64,000 bases of DNA, taken from assembly GCA_018398585.1 (NCBI GenBank), contig JAGTTD010000019.1, forward strand, positions 3,509,702 through 3,573,701. Reading direction: 5' to 3'. Position numbers and translations under genes: made by a program. This DNA comes from Simmondsia chinensis. Taxonomy: Eukaryota > Streptophyta > Magnoliopsida > Caryophyllales > Simmondsiaceae. The notes beneath the pieces are model-generated. The model made no database searches and was not told the origin of the DNA. It saw nothing but the letters and a program-made list of their open reading frames with translations. Below, piece by piece: positions 44,572 through 56,883 of this stretch. The first letter of the stretch is position 1, and every line of letters starts with the position of its first letter.

Positions 44572-46215
44572 TTGATGCAGTGCATAAGTGGAAAATTTGG
44601 GAATGGGAAGATTCAACAGCCTTTCATTAATTCTTGTTACGAAAATAATAAAGAATAAAAAAAAAATAATTTAACATAATTCTCACACCCCGAAAACAGA
44701 GGAAAAATACATAAAAATGGATAAATTTTCTAAACAATTCAATGAACAGAACCCTATATTTCCTCTTGTTTAAAAAGAAGAGCTATTTGACCTAGAATAA
44801 AAGACTAAAGAGATAAATAGAAAGATAAATAATAAAAACCACTCATCTACTCATCTAACTAATAGAACTACTTATCGAACTAAACTTTTCTAATTAAGGT
44901 GAAATTTTATCTTCTCCCAGATGTACGCCTCCTTTCTCGCTATCTCGAGCAACTCACCAATGCGACCTTCCAAGTTATCTGCCAATTAAAAGGCGGGGCT
45001 GCCTCATCCTCTTCGGCTTGGAGATAATTCATCTTCGAATTTGTTGTTGGAAATATAGCGTGTACAACGACAATACTGCGTATAATAATACGTTAAATAC
45101 TGCTGTATATTACCAAAAATTAACCGAAAAAATACAATAAAAGTAACAAAATATAGCTGCCGAAAATTACAATGAATGAACCGAAAAATTGTAGTAAAAA
45201 ACCGAAATATTATTGTAAAATAAAACAGTAAAAATTAAGCGCTAATCTCGGTGTAATGTAGTGAAATATAGCAGTAACGTTGTGTCAAATAAACGCAGTC
45301 GAATATTGAACACGACAATCAAATAATACCGAAAGAGGAAGAACATGTTAGAAAATACCGAAGGTACCGTGTCGTGGGAAATATCACTGTCCTAAAAGAC
45401 GATTTAGCCGCTGCTCCGGTGCATACAGTAGTGTCGGCGGCCGTTCTCCAGGATTAACGCGGTCCGACTCTTAACGTGCACTCGTTAATCGTCGGGTAGG
45501 AGAGAACGAGAGCTTTGCCCAGAATTGAGAAATGGGACGGTAAGAACAAGGAAGAGGAAGAAGAGAATAATTTTTTGATAATCATCACTTAAGCCCAAAC
45601 ACCCTATTTATACAAGTGTTGAGGCCCAACGGGTAAAAAATTGCTATTAATTATGAGCCCCAACGTTTAGAAACGGTAAATGGGCATTTAACATGAAGCC
45701 CAATAGCTAGTGTAGTTAATTTGGCAATTAACGTGAAGCCCAACGGCTAGTATAGTTAATTGGGCATTAAAACCGAGCCCAACAGCTAGTTATCGTAAAT
45801 TTCCGCAAAACAAATATACACGAGGAGAAAAATATCCACACCCTCGCCCGAGCACGGCAGGCAAGCGGCTTGTGCGCGTGTGTGGTTCCCACCATTCCTT
45901 CACCCAAGACTTAATTCAATTGGATTAAAACCATACACCCTTATAAATCCAACTATCCCCTTTAAATTGTTAATGTGGGATTTGGGACCTATAGTTTGTA
46001 ATCACAATGTGGGATACAATTTCCTACAAATTTAGATTTAGCTTGTGTCATTTTTTCAACATTTGTCAATGGATCTTCTAGGCTATTCTTGCCAAGTTGC
46101 ATTTCCTCAAGGCAGCTTCCAATCCCGCCATGCTTGCCTGGATGTGGATTGATAAGCCACTCTGCTAAGATATGGGTTGTACCTTGTCCCGCCAAGGTGT
46201 GAACGACATCACGTT
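44572..46215. repeat. Dispersed repeat family C, copy 3, split by a later insertion
   Basis: The left part 44572-45042 starts TGATGCAGTGC. The right part 46029-46215 resumes with the phrase that follows in copy 1 (GTCAATGGATCTTCTAGGC) and ends CGACATCA. Together they match copy 1 in order and length, so 45043-46028 is an insertion. Confidence 0.6.
45043..46028 (-). mobile_element. Probable solo LTR inserted into repeat C
   Basis: On the - strand it begins TGTAGGAAATTG at 46028 and ends ATTTCCAACAAC. AATTT flanks it at 45038-45042 and 46029-46033. The exact right terminus is uncertain by 2 bp, because the usual CA end lies at 45045. Confidence 0.6.
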
Positions 46216-46952
46216 CAATACTCTTATTCTCACTCTATATATTTCGCTTAACACAACAAAATCAAATAGTTAGGAAAGAAAAATGAGAAAATTAAGGAGG
46301 AATGAGGACAAATTAAGGAAAGATACCATTTATTTTTATTAATTATTAAAATCACTTCATAATTTTTTAAATCCTCTTTCCTTATTTCTTTATCTCTCTT
46401 TCCCTTTTTTATTTCTTTTTGCTATTTGATTTTGTTGTGTTAACGGGTGTGAAATTGGCACTTGTTAGCATAACCCTATTTTAAAATATGGTTATTGAAG
46501 AAAATTTTGCAGGTTGTTTACTTATTAATACCTCAATATCATATTGAAGCCGGCGTTTTAGATAAGAAAGCAAGTTAGTTTACTATGAATTTGAAGAAAA
46601 GGATGACATGAAGCTTTTTACATAGATTAAACGTTGTTGTTCTGTTGGAGAATGCTTCAAAACAATGACTTTTATTTTCCTCAGGAACACAAAAATAATC
46701 ATGAAACATTAGCATTAGTCTTGAATGCAACATCATTTTTGTCATAAGAAATTTATCTTTTCAAGTTTTTAATATTAGGTTTCGCCTAAGAGGAACAGCC
46801 CGAGGTACCAAAAAAGTTAAAATCAAAAAGGTTAGAGGTATTTTTACTATTTTCATGAACATCAAACTACTGAAAGTAAATAACCGTATTTTTATTGAAA
46901 ATATTGATATACCTTATGTATATTCATCATAATCATGTACTATACAATATTT

Positions 46953-47260
46953 CTGATGCAGCGCGTAAGTGGGATTTTTTGGGGAACGGGAAGGAATCGA
47001 AGGCCTTCCCTTTAATTTTTTAAACTCTAATAAAAATTACAGGGGGAAAGATAAAATTCATCATATCTCACACTTGAGAATAGAAAGAACCACAAACTCA
47101 AATGGATTCTAAATTATTGGCTAACTAAAACTATCTAATTCATCTTATATTTATAAAGGAGCTACTTGAACTAGAATAAAACTCTAAGAGATAAATAAAA
47201 TACAAAAGATAAACTTGAGCACCTTAAAGATAAATATAAAAACTAAGGCTCCATTTGTTT
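46953..47260. repeat. Dispersed repeat family C, copy 4 (5' part)
   Basis: TGATGCAGCGCGTAAGTGGG, GGGAAGGAATCGAAGGCCTT and CACACTTGAGAATAGAAAG match the left half of the other copies. The right half is missing or too diverged. Confidence 0.5.
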
Positions 47261-47459
47261 CAACGGAAGTACTTTTCCCACGGAAAATGTTTTCCATGGA
47301 AAATGCTACTCTCGTTAAGGTTTTCCGTTGTTTGTTTCAATGAAAAACATGTTTTCACATTTTGATATTCCTTACTTGTTTTAAAGAAATCATCTTTTAC
47401 CAACCATCTTATACCTAGTTATAGAATAATATAAGTAGCAATACAATATATTTAATATC

Positions 47460-47508
47460 TGCATATGCGGGAGCCATTAGAGGCACTGGGTTTGTTGTTG
47501 TTGTTGAA
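47460..47508 (+). mobile_element. Short 3' fragment of a TTG-tailed SINE
   Basis: GCGGGAGCCATTAGAGGCACTG then GGTTTGTTGTTGTTGTTG. Confidence 0.6.
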
Positions 47509-48450
47509 ATTATTTAGACTCTGTGTGGTTGTAAAATTATTACTAAGGTACCCTGAGGTTTGAGCATTTATTACATATTATGACATTTGAATATATATAA
47601 TGACGTACCTTGAAGTTGAATATTTTATCACTTAGGTATCATACATCAAAATTTGATGAATTTTTGTAAAAATATGACCAAATATAAAAGTATTAATATA
47701 ATACATCATTACGATAATACTTGCAAGTTATGTCAATGTTTTTAGCAAATTATGATAAAAAGTTCATCGTATATTGATGTAAAAACTACCTAAATATGAT
47801 AGAAATCATATGCCGTGTTAGCATTTTTTAGGAAAAATCTAATGAAAATACTTATATATTGTCGGAATTATGTTTCTGGATCACTTGGAATGATGATTTC
47901 CCCTTTTTTAAAAGGGAAGTCATCTTCCCCCATTTGAAGGAAAAGGTTTTCCTTGGGGATAACCTTTTCTGTTACCAATCTTGCGCCAAACAATGAAAAA
48001 GGGGAAAACCACTTCCTAGAATGTAGTTTTCTTCCTAAACAAACGAAGTCCAAATTCAAATCTAAAAACCATCAAACTAATCTTAATTAGACTCAATCTC
48101 CTAACTGCTACATACGTATCAGCCATACCGCGTACCGACAGCCGCCAACTCAACCATTGCCGCTAACCATGTATCCGGCCAAGCAATCCTTCAATCTCAG
48201 ACACGAGGTAGCATTGACCCGTGTATCCAACCCAGCCGATCCTCCTGCCATGGTGTCATCGACCGACCTGTATTAAACTGCCCATCCCAGGATGGCAGCT
48301 ACATCATCTCTTATATAAATTTGTTAGATTTTTACAAAACTTATTAAAACTAATATAAAATATCTAAGTAATAAAATATTTTACAACAATTTATACGTTC
48401 TCTGAACAACCAAACTATAATAAAGAACAAAGAATTATATATTAAAAACA

Positions 48451-48634
48451 TGGGCCATTGAACATTAAAGGCTGTGGCCCAATTGATCCCCTATATCAGG
48501 CCCATAACATTAGGGTCAGTCTTCACAAACTTCCAGGTATATAAAGCCTTCAAAAACCCTAGATTGCTGCAGCTCCTCACCCCTCGAAGTTCCGCCATTT
48601 TTAGGGTTTCTGAGGTCTTTCACCTTCCGCAGCC
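48451..48634 (+). promoter_or_regulatory. Ribosomal-protein-type promoter of eL14
   Basis: Site II words TGGGCC (48451), GGCCC (48476) and AGGCCCA (about 48498), a TATATAAA at 48538-48545 and a telo-box AAACCCTA at 48554-48561 are packed within 110 bp, followed by TTAGGGTTTC in the leader. Site II plus telo-box is the classic arrangement of plant ribosomal-protein promoters. Confidence 0.75.
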
Positions 48635-50932
<2,298 letters not shown>

Positions 50933-51124
50933 GCGGAGGATTTTTCAGTTTTCTGATGATGTACGAGGAAATGACACTTCTTAATTAATGTCACTTTTTA
51001 TTTGGTTTGTTTTGAGCGGACTGTATGTTCTTCACATATCAATTGCTACAATGGTTTTAGTAGAACTTGTGGCTGCGTTCTTTTTGCGCTTTGTTGATGA
51101 TTTCGTGTGTTCTTCCTAAATTGC

Positions 51125-51370
51125 CGGTCCCCGTTTTGGTTGCGGTGACAATTGGACAAGCTCGAGACACAGGTTCAAATCCCGCAATTTGACCTCCCCA
51201 TGTATTACCATATGTAAAATAAATGTTCTTAAATCTCGTTGAGTATATATGTTATGCTAAGAATCATGTTCTTTTATGCAAATGTAAGCTTTGGATCCCC
51301 TAGGGACATAGCCTAATGGCGGCGGATACTTGTGACCATACTTGCCACTCAGATTCGAATCTTCGCTGTG
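51125..51370 (+). mobile_element. Two adjacent tRNA-headed SINE candidates
   Basis: First: GGTTGCGGTGACAATTGGAC with ACACAGGTTCAAATCCCG. Second: GACATAGCCTAATGGCGGCG with CTCAGATTCGAATCTTCG. Each pair has box A / box B order and spacing. Bodies and ends are unclear. Confidence 0.45.
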
Positions 51371-51689
51371 GTAGAAATTAGTTTAAGTAGCTTGAGTTAA
51401 TAATGTATTTTCGGTGTTATTGCTGAATTATCATTAAATTAGTTATTTGGCAAAATTAGTTACCTTGAGTTCATATATTTTGGGTGTTATTGCTGGATAT
51501 GCTTTTTTTGTTAATGCGAGGATAATTTCAACACAAAAACTCTAAAAGTGTTTGTTAACCTCTTGATATTAACAAAAAATATTCTAGCAATACACTAACC
51601 TATATAATATTTTGAGGGTTTTAAAATGTTTTCAAAGTGCCAAACTTAGTTTCAACAAAAAAAAATATTCTTTTTTGGAATATCCTTAT

Positions 51690-52340
51690 CATATGTATCG
51701 ACTGCAAAAGGCCCTTTGTGGCCTTCAGCAACTCCTCGGACGTAGTTTCAACAATTCAGTACCTGACTATGGCTCGACCTAAAATCTCTTATGTAGTTAA
51801 TATGATCTCTCATTTAATGTATACACCTAGGACTACTCATTGGCAAGTGGTCAAACGCATAAATAACACTCCAAATTGAGCCTACAACTCACATCGGGAC
51901 CTCGTACAATCATCATCTATTATGCAACTGTAGGTTGGGAAGTTGTTTAGACACTCGCTGCTCCACAACTAGATATGTCATTTTCCTTGGCCATAACCTC
52001 ATTTCCTAGTACACAAAGAAGTAAACTATAGTCGCAAAATCCACCACCACATTTGAGTATAAGGCTGTAACATAAGCAATAATAGAAAGTTGTTGGGTTC
52101 GTTATCCTATGCAAGATCTCAACATTAGACATAATGGACCAACCACCATATACTTGCTAATGTCTCTAAAACCTATCTCGTCGTCAATCCCATCTCATAC
52201 GATCATAACAAGCACGTTGAATTACCATTTCATTCGAGAGAAGATTCTTGGGGTTGACTTACAGGTGCAATACACACCTACCTCAAGACAAGTTGCAAAC
52301 ATATTCACAAAAGGTCTATCACCAGATTCTTTTTTTACAC
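51690..52340 (+). pseudogene. Decayed copia pol fragment (reverse transcriptase/RNase H end)
   Basis: Two readable pieces separated by stops and shifts: IQYLTMARPKISYVVNMISH ... THWQVVKRI (about 51755-51862), and VQYTPTSRQVANIFTKGLSP (about 52266-52325). These are the copia post-RT block and the RNase H C terminus. Many breaks mean an old copy unrelated in age to the intact element at 27603. Confidence 0.8.
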
Positions 52341-53274
52341 GAGTCCAATATGCAAACAATTCCATCCTTACGGATCACAGAAGCTTATTTGTATGTAGAC
52401 CAAGTACATGTATTCCAAATGTATCTAGCATATTTAGGATAATCGTATCGTACTATATTATAACATATCATATTCCTTCATGTCTTGTCTTATCTGTATA
52501 TTTTGTCTTATCATTCCTTATAATTAATACAGTTATTACAGACTTCAATACTCTTGTTGGAATATATGCTTTTTTTAACTTAACATAAATTATCACAGAA
52601 GAAAGATTTTTCTTTAACATATAGAACATTCGTTTCTAAACCAAATATATTATCGTTTGAAATGGTTAAGCAAATTTTTTCATCCCTTTTTTCAAAAAAG
52701 AAAATGCAATGACTTTTATCAAACAGAAAAATGGATACTAAACGACATTAGCTTTGCTTATAATAACGTAATATAATTATCAGCGCAAAATTGTTATTAC
52801 CAGAACAAAATTATACTTTCCATGACAATTTTATGATTCTCATTATTTGCAAGTCACATCATTACTCTAACAATAACAATTTCTGTCATGTCAATAACGA
52901 CTCCCTTATAAATAAATAAAAAAAAAACGAATTTCAACCCAATAGAAACATTACAACAATGTTTAAATTTCTTTATTCAAAATAAGTTGTCTTCGTGGGT
53001 TCCACTAAAATTTTGCAATCAATATATTTATATTAAATTCCCATGGAAAATGTCTCCCATAAATCTGTCTTTCCCCTACACACACAAGATTTTAATGAAA
53101 AAGATTGCTTTTTTTTTTTTTTTTTTTTTTTTTGGGGAAAAAAGATACAAAAAAAGAAAGAAAAAAAAATTGTACAGATAAAAGTTTGCTGTTGCATATT
53201 CTTTACTTGTTGAGCATTGAATTTCTTCGATAATATTCAGCAAGAACAAGCAATTTGTTCTTGAGATAAATCCA

Positions 53275-55285
53275 ATGGGTACGAAGATGAAGGGCTTATT
53301 GAAAGGCTTAAGATACATTTCTCAGATTTTCGGTATGATTTTTCTTCCTTTGTTTTTAGTTTCGAGGAAAAGAGATTTAGAATAATGGTTTGATAGTCGG
53401 GGTTATGTGATTTCGTTAACAAATTTGATCATCTCATGGCAGAGCGCCGTCCTTGGATGAGTCAAATTTTATCCCTGCAACTTTTTAAGGGAACTAAGTT
53501 ACAAAAGATTAAACTGTCATATTGTGTTTGAAACAATAAACGGTGTATGAGCTCTCCTTAGCTCTATTGAATTAAAAAAAAGTTATCTTAAACGGTTCGA
53601 AATGAGAGGTGAAGATTCAGAAATGATTTTCTATGTTTCTACGACGATGAGCCTTATAAGTCATAAAGGATTTTAATGGGGTAAATGCAGAAGAGGAGGA
53701 AGAGCCAGAGATACAGATTGAATTCCCAACAGATGTAAAACATGTTGCTCACATTGGATGCGATGGAGCAACATCAAGTGCACCTACCTGGGTAAGTCAT
53801 ATCATCTAACACTCGTCGAAATTGGTGCAACGGTTAAACTCCCGACCCTTAAAATGGAGGTCTTGCGTTGAAACTCGCCCTTTCCCCCCACCATTCTCCA
53901 ACAGTTGATGCCCGGAAAAATATTGCTACCTTCTTTACCTGAGTAAGAAATTAAAAAAAAACAATATATCCAGTGCTCCAAGGGCTCCAGCCTAAGCAGG
54001 GTTTGGAGGAGGCGGATGTACGCAGCCTTCCCCTTTCAGGGTATTACCTCTGAAGTGAGGCTGTTTCCGAGTGCCCCTAACCTGAGGGTGAGGACTTCCC
54101 AAGAGGTCACCCATCTTGGTATTGCTCTCGCCCAAACATGCTTAACTTCGGAGTTCTAATGGGATCCGGTGATGGCATGTTGGTACCCTCTTTGGTGAGT
54201 AAGAAATAAAAAGAAAACAAAAATTTGATGTTCATTGTTGTCATATCAAGTCTCTATCTTAATCATTTAGGTTTACCTCAATCTTAATGCTTCTACAGAT
54301 GAATCAATTTGACATGGATCGAGGTACCGCCATGCCACCAACCGGTAACGAACTCAACCTTCTTCTCCCTCTTGGGCTCTGTTTGTTTCAATCAAAAATA
54401 ATATCCTTCAAAATTTTTATCAAATTAATTTAAATTAAAAATATCTTTTTCTGAAAAGCTTTTAGCTTTGGAGCTAAAAAGAATAATTTCATTCTATAAT
54501 TTTTTTTTTTTTTTGGCTAGTTTGATATTGAAGTGAAATATTATGACATGAAATCACCACGAAAAAGGTTCTCCCCTCCATTGAAAGAAAATGTTTTTTC
54601 CATTTTGTTGAAAGGAGTTAATATTGAAAGTAAAAACTTCACATATGAGTAAAAATGTGAATCCCACATTCGAGTTGTGAGAGTGAAGAGATCAATTTAT
54701 AAGTGTGGTAAACTACTTTACCTATTGCCAATTGATTTTAGGATAAAACACTACTTGGGCTTAGATATGGACCTTATTTGTTTCAACTCCGTGGATCAGA
54801 CCTTAAAAACCCGGTGAAATTTAACAGTTAATTTCCTCTCAATGGAAGAAAACATTGTCCATTTTGTGATTGTTGCTATGCAATTATGCTAAAAAAAAAA
54901 ATTTGAGATAACATTTTCCGTCAAAATAAATAAAGCCTTAGTTTTAAATTTCAACTTTGTGCAATAGGTGACTCTAGAAAAAAAGTTCCATAAGTTCGCA
55001 ATTTTCCCTGTTCATGTAGATATACTAGGGATTCCTAGGGCTCGAGACTCGATACTCCAGATCCAAGAGAAACGGGTCTCAACAGAATTCGAATCACTAC
55101 TCGACTCCTCGCCAAGGACCCAGTCTGAACGATCAAAGCATTCGAGGCGCCACAACTCGGTAGGATCCTCTTTGGACTCCCCTAAACGCTCATCAACCGA
55201 TAGTCGAAGGCTTTCAAGTGCAAGCACTATGGGATATGAGTCATCATCACAAGACTCAGCCCCAGTCCCCAAGAGCTCACGCTGA
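53275..55285 (+). CDS. ROP-interactive CRIB motif protein (RIC10/RIC11-like), stop before conserved tail
   Basis: Exons 53275-53332, 53691-53791, 54299-54344, 55020-55285. The product is 156 residues to the first stop. The start [18 protein letters not shown] matches the RIC10/11 N terminus. The CRIB motif follows at residues 29-42 ([14 protein letters not shown]), with TW at the exon 2 end. Exon 4 is Ser/Arg-rich. Such proteins bind active ROP GTPases at the plasma membrane through CRIB and steer cytoskeleton or polar growth. The TGA at 55283-55285 is followed in the same frame by 41 open codons (KKSKGSSSGGSSSRSTRSSR ...) to a TGA at 55409-55411, which looks like the family tail. A CGA-to-TGA change would explain it. 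Alternatives: sequence error, or a true short form. Confidence 0.85.
53818..53935 (+). mobile_element. tRNA-headed SINE candidate in RIC intron 2
   Basis: AATTGGTGCAACGGTTAAAC (box A-like) and TCTTGCGTTGAAACTCG (box B-like). Immediately downstream lies the target duplication of a 5S-headed SINE. Confidence 0.45.
53962..54195 (-). mobile_element. 5S rRNA-headed SINE, copy 4, in RIC intron 2
   Basis: Read on the - strand: ACCGGATCCCATTAGAACTC, GAAGTTAAGCATGTTTGGGC, GATGGGTGACCTCTTGGGAA (5S), then CCCTCAGGTTAGGGGCACTC, TGTACGCAG-complement body and GGAGCCCTTGGAGCACTGG. Flanks 53940-53961 and 54196-54217 are duplicates (TGAGTAAGAAAT-A run, two differences), a target duplication of about 22 bp. 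Confidence 0.87.
54606..54826 (+). mobile_element. Solo LTR of miniature LTR family B, in RIC intron 3
   Basis: TGTTGAAAGGAGTTAATATT at the start, then TGAGAGTGAAGAGATCAATT, GGGCTTAGATATGGACC and CCGGTGAAATTTAACA at 54826. Confidence 0.7.
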
Positions 55286-55637
55286 AAGAAGTCCAAGGGC
55301 TCGTCCAGTGGTGGCTCATCATCGAGATCAACAAGGTCGTCGAGGTCATTGAAAAAGAGCCAAGACGAACCGGGATTGATCACGGGGCTACAGGGTCCAG
55401 GTCCGGGTTGAAAAGCAAGTAAGCTACGTCACAAAGTCAAGCCATGAAGGGCTTCGGAGACCTGCAGACATAAAATGACATTCAAGATGGACTTTAATGC
55501 ATTGCAAAATGGATGATCCAAAGGCGTCACCCGGATTCGATTCTCACTAACAGCATTTCCCCCCGCCCTATCTTAACAATGTTAAAAAAGAAAAAAACTG
55601 AATGATTCAAAGCTTTCTGTATATTTCTCGTTTTCTT

Positions 55638-55672
<35 letters not shown>

Positions 55673-55854
55673 CTGTCTTTCTAGTTCTTTTCCCGTCTAG
55701 TGGGATCAACTACACGGATCAAAGCACACCATTTATCTTCATTGAGCTCCCATCTGTATTCCCCTTTTTTTTCGATTGGCATAAGTAGCAAATAGAGCAA
55801 AATTTTTCTACCCCACCAGCATGAATAATGAACATCGTCATATAGACTTGTTGG

Positions 55855-55985
55855 GTTTGTTGTAAGGGCTACGCTACCTATTCTCAAATGTGAGATCTTG
55901 GGTTGGAAGCTTATCTCCCGCCTTTTCTAAATATTGATGGCCCTTCTCGGGGTAATGTTGTACTTTCTTAGCTTATAAAATTAAT
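55855..55985 (+). mobile_element. tRNA-headed SINE (same family as 39773)
   Basis: TAAGGGCTACGCTACCTATT, GATCTTGGGTTGGAAGCTT, GGGGTAATGTTGTACTTTCT and an A-rich end. Confidence 0.45.
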
Positions 55986-55989
55986 AGAG

Positions 55990-56410
55990 TTTGTTACTAA
56001 AAACCGCCTAAATTTTAGTTACGGTTTTAAAAAACCATATATGTTTTCTAATTTTTCAATGCCATACTTAGAATTTTCAAAAATTTTCAATATCACACTT
56101 TAGTGTAACATCATTTATGTCCGCTAGTTTTTGTTAACAAGGCACTTTAGAAAAATATTTTTAAAAAGATATAAGTTATTTTTTTAAATAAAAGTATTTT
56201 TTTTTAATATTTACAAAATTTTTTAGATATTTAAAATATTAATTTTTTAAAATTATTTTCTTTTTTAGAATCCCATGTCAGGGAAAAATTAATGGATGTT
56301 AAGGTGTGATATTAAAAAAAATTTGGAAAGTTTAAGTATAACATTAAAAAATTAAAAAATCTAGGTAATTTTTAACCACACATAAAATTTTAGTGATTTT
56401 CAGGGGAAAA
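55990..56410. mobile_element. MITE-like element with long AT-rich inverted ends
   Basis: Left GTTACTAAAAACCGCCTAAA and right, reverse-complemented, CCTGAAAATCACTAAAATTT. Both then pass through a phrase meaning ATATCACAC / AACTTTCC in opposite orientation. It resembles the element at about 6880-7750. Confidence 0.45.
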
Positions 56411-56439
56411 AAAAAAAAAAAAAACAAATAAACACCATT

Positions 56440-56585
56440 GTAAAACAATGAGGTCCCAGTCTAATGGTAAAAAACCATGTAAGGTTGAGCCATAGGGGCC
56501 TTAACTTTAATTCCAACCCCACTTACACAGCTGACACCCAGACTCTACTTAGGCGGAAGCCCTTAAAACACTGAGAATGTTGCTT
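56440..56585 (+). mobile_element. SINE with GAGAATGTTGC end
   Basis: The head AATGAGGTCCCAGTCTAATGG looks tRNA-like. The end CTTAGGCGGAAGCCCTTAAA and ACTGAGAATGTTGCTTTT matches the 3' end of the 5S-headed SINE, suggesting one 3' body with different heads. Confidence 0.55.
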
Positions 56586-56883
56586 TTACACAGCAAACAA
56601 CACAATAAACTTATCTCTAAGATCTAGGACTAAAGGATCAATTTTTCTTTTTCCTTTTTTTTTTCTGATAAACAAGAAAAATAAGACATACAACATGATG
56701 AACAGTGTTGACAAACCCAAAGGGAAGCCAGTCAAAAATGATAAACAATTGAGGTTGTTTCTTCTCCATGGAACTGATTCATTTTATAGGTAAACAACAT
56801 GATAACTTGATATGAAATTGCTCCAATCTTTAAAAAAATCATAGTTACCGTTGGCCTCGTCACGAAGCACGCGGTTAACTAGA

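Larger units (their letters stand above)
43499..48450. other. Nested-repeat intergenic zone between TBL and eL14 genes
   Basis: No gene recognised. It holds a 20-bp tandem repeat (43937), family C copy 3 split by a solo LTR (44572-46215), family C copy 4 (46953), a SINE tail (47460-47508) and AT-rich sequence. Confidence 0.6.
50933..53274. other. Intergenic region between eL14 and RIC genes
   Basis: No intact gene. It contains two tRNA-like SINE heads (about 51125-51240 and 51295-51370), a dead copia fragment (51690-52340), AT-rich DNA and a 27-T run at about 53107-53133 in the RIC 5' flank. Confidence 0.6.
55412..56883. other. Intergenic region between convergent RIC and PRORP genes
   Basis: No gene recognised. 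It has a tRNA-like head at about 55505-55600 (GGATTCGATTC box B), a 27-T run near 55645, a SINE at 55855-55985, a TIR element at about 55990-56410, and a SINE with GGGAATGTTGC-type end at 56440-56585. Confidence 0.55.

Noticed and set aside
55012..55383. 123-codon frame on the - strand with acidic/Ser-rich protein
   Set aside because: Antisense of the Ser/Arg-rich RIC exon 4; mirror composition explains it.
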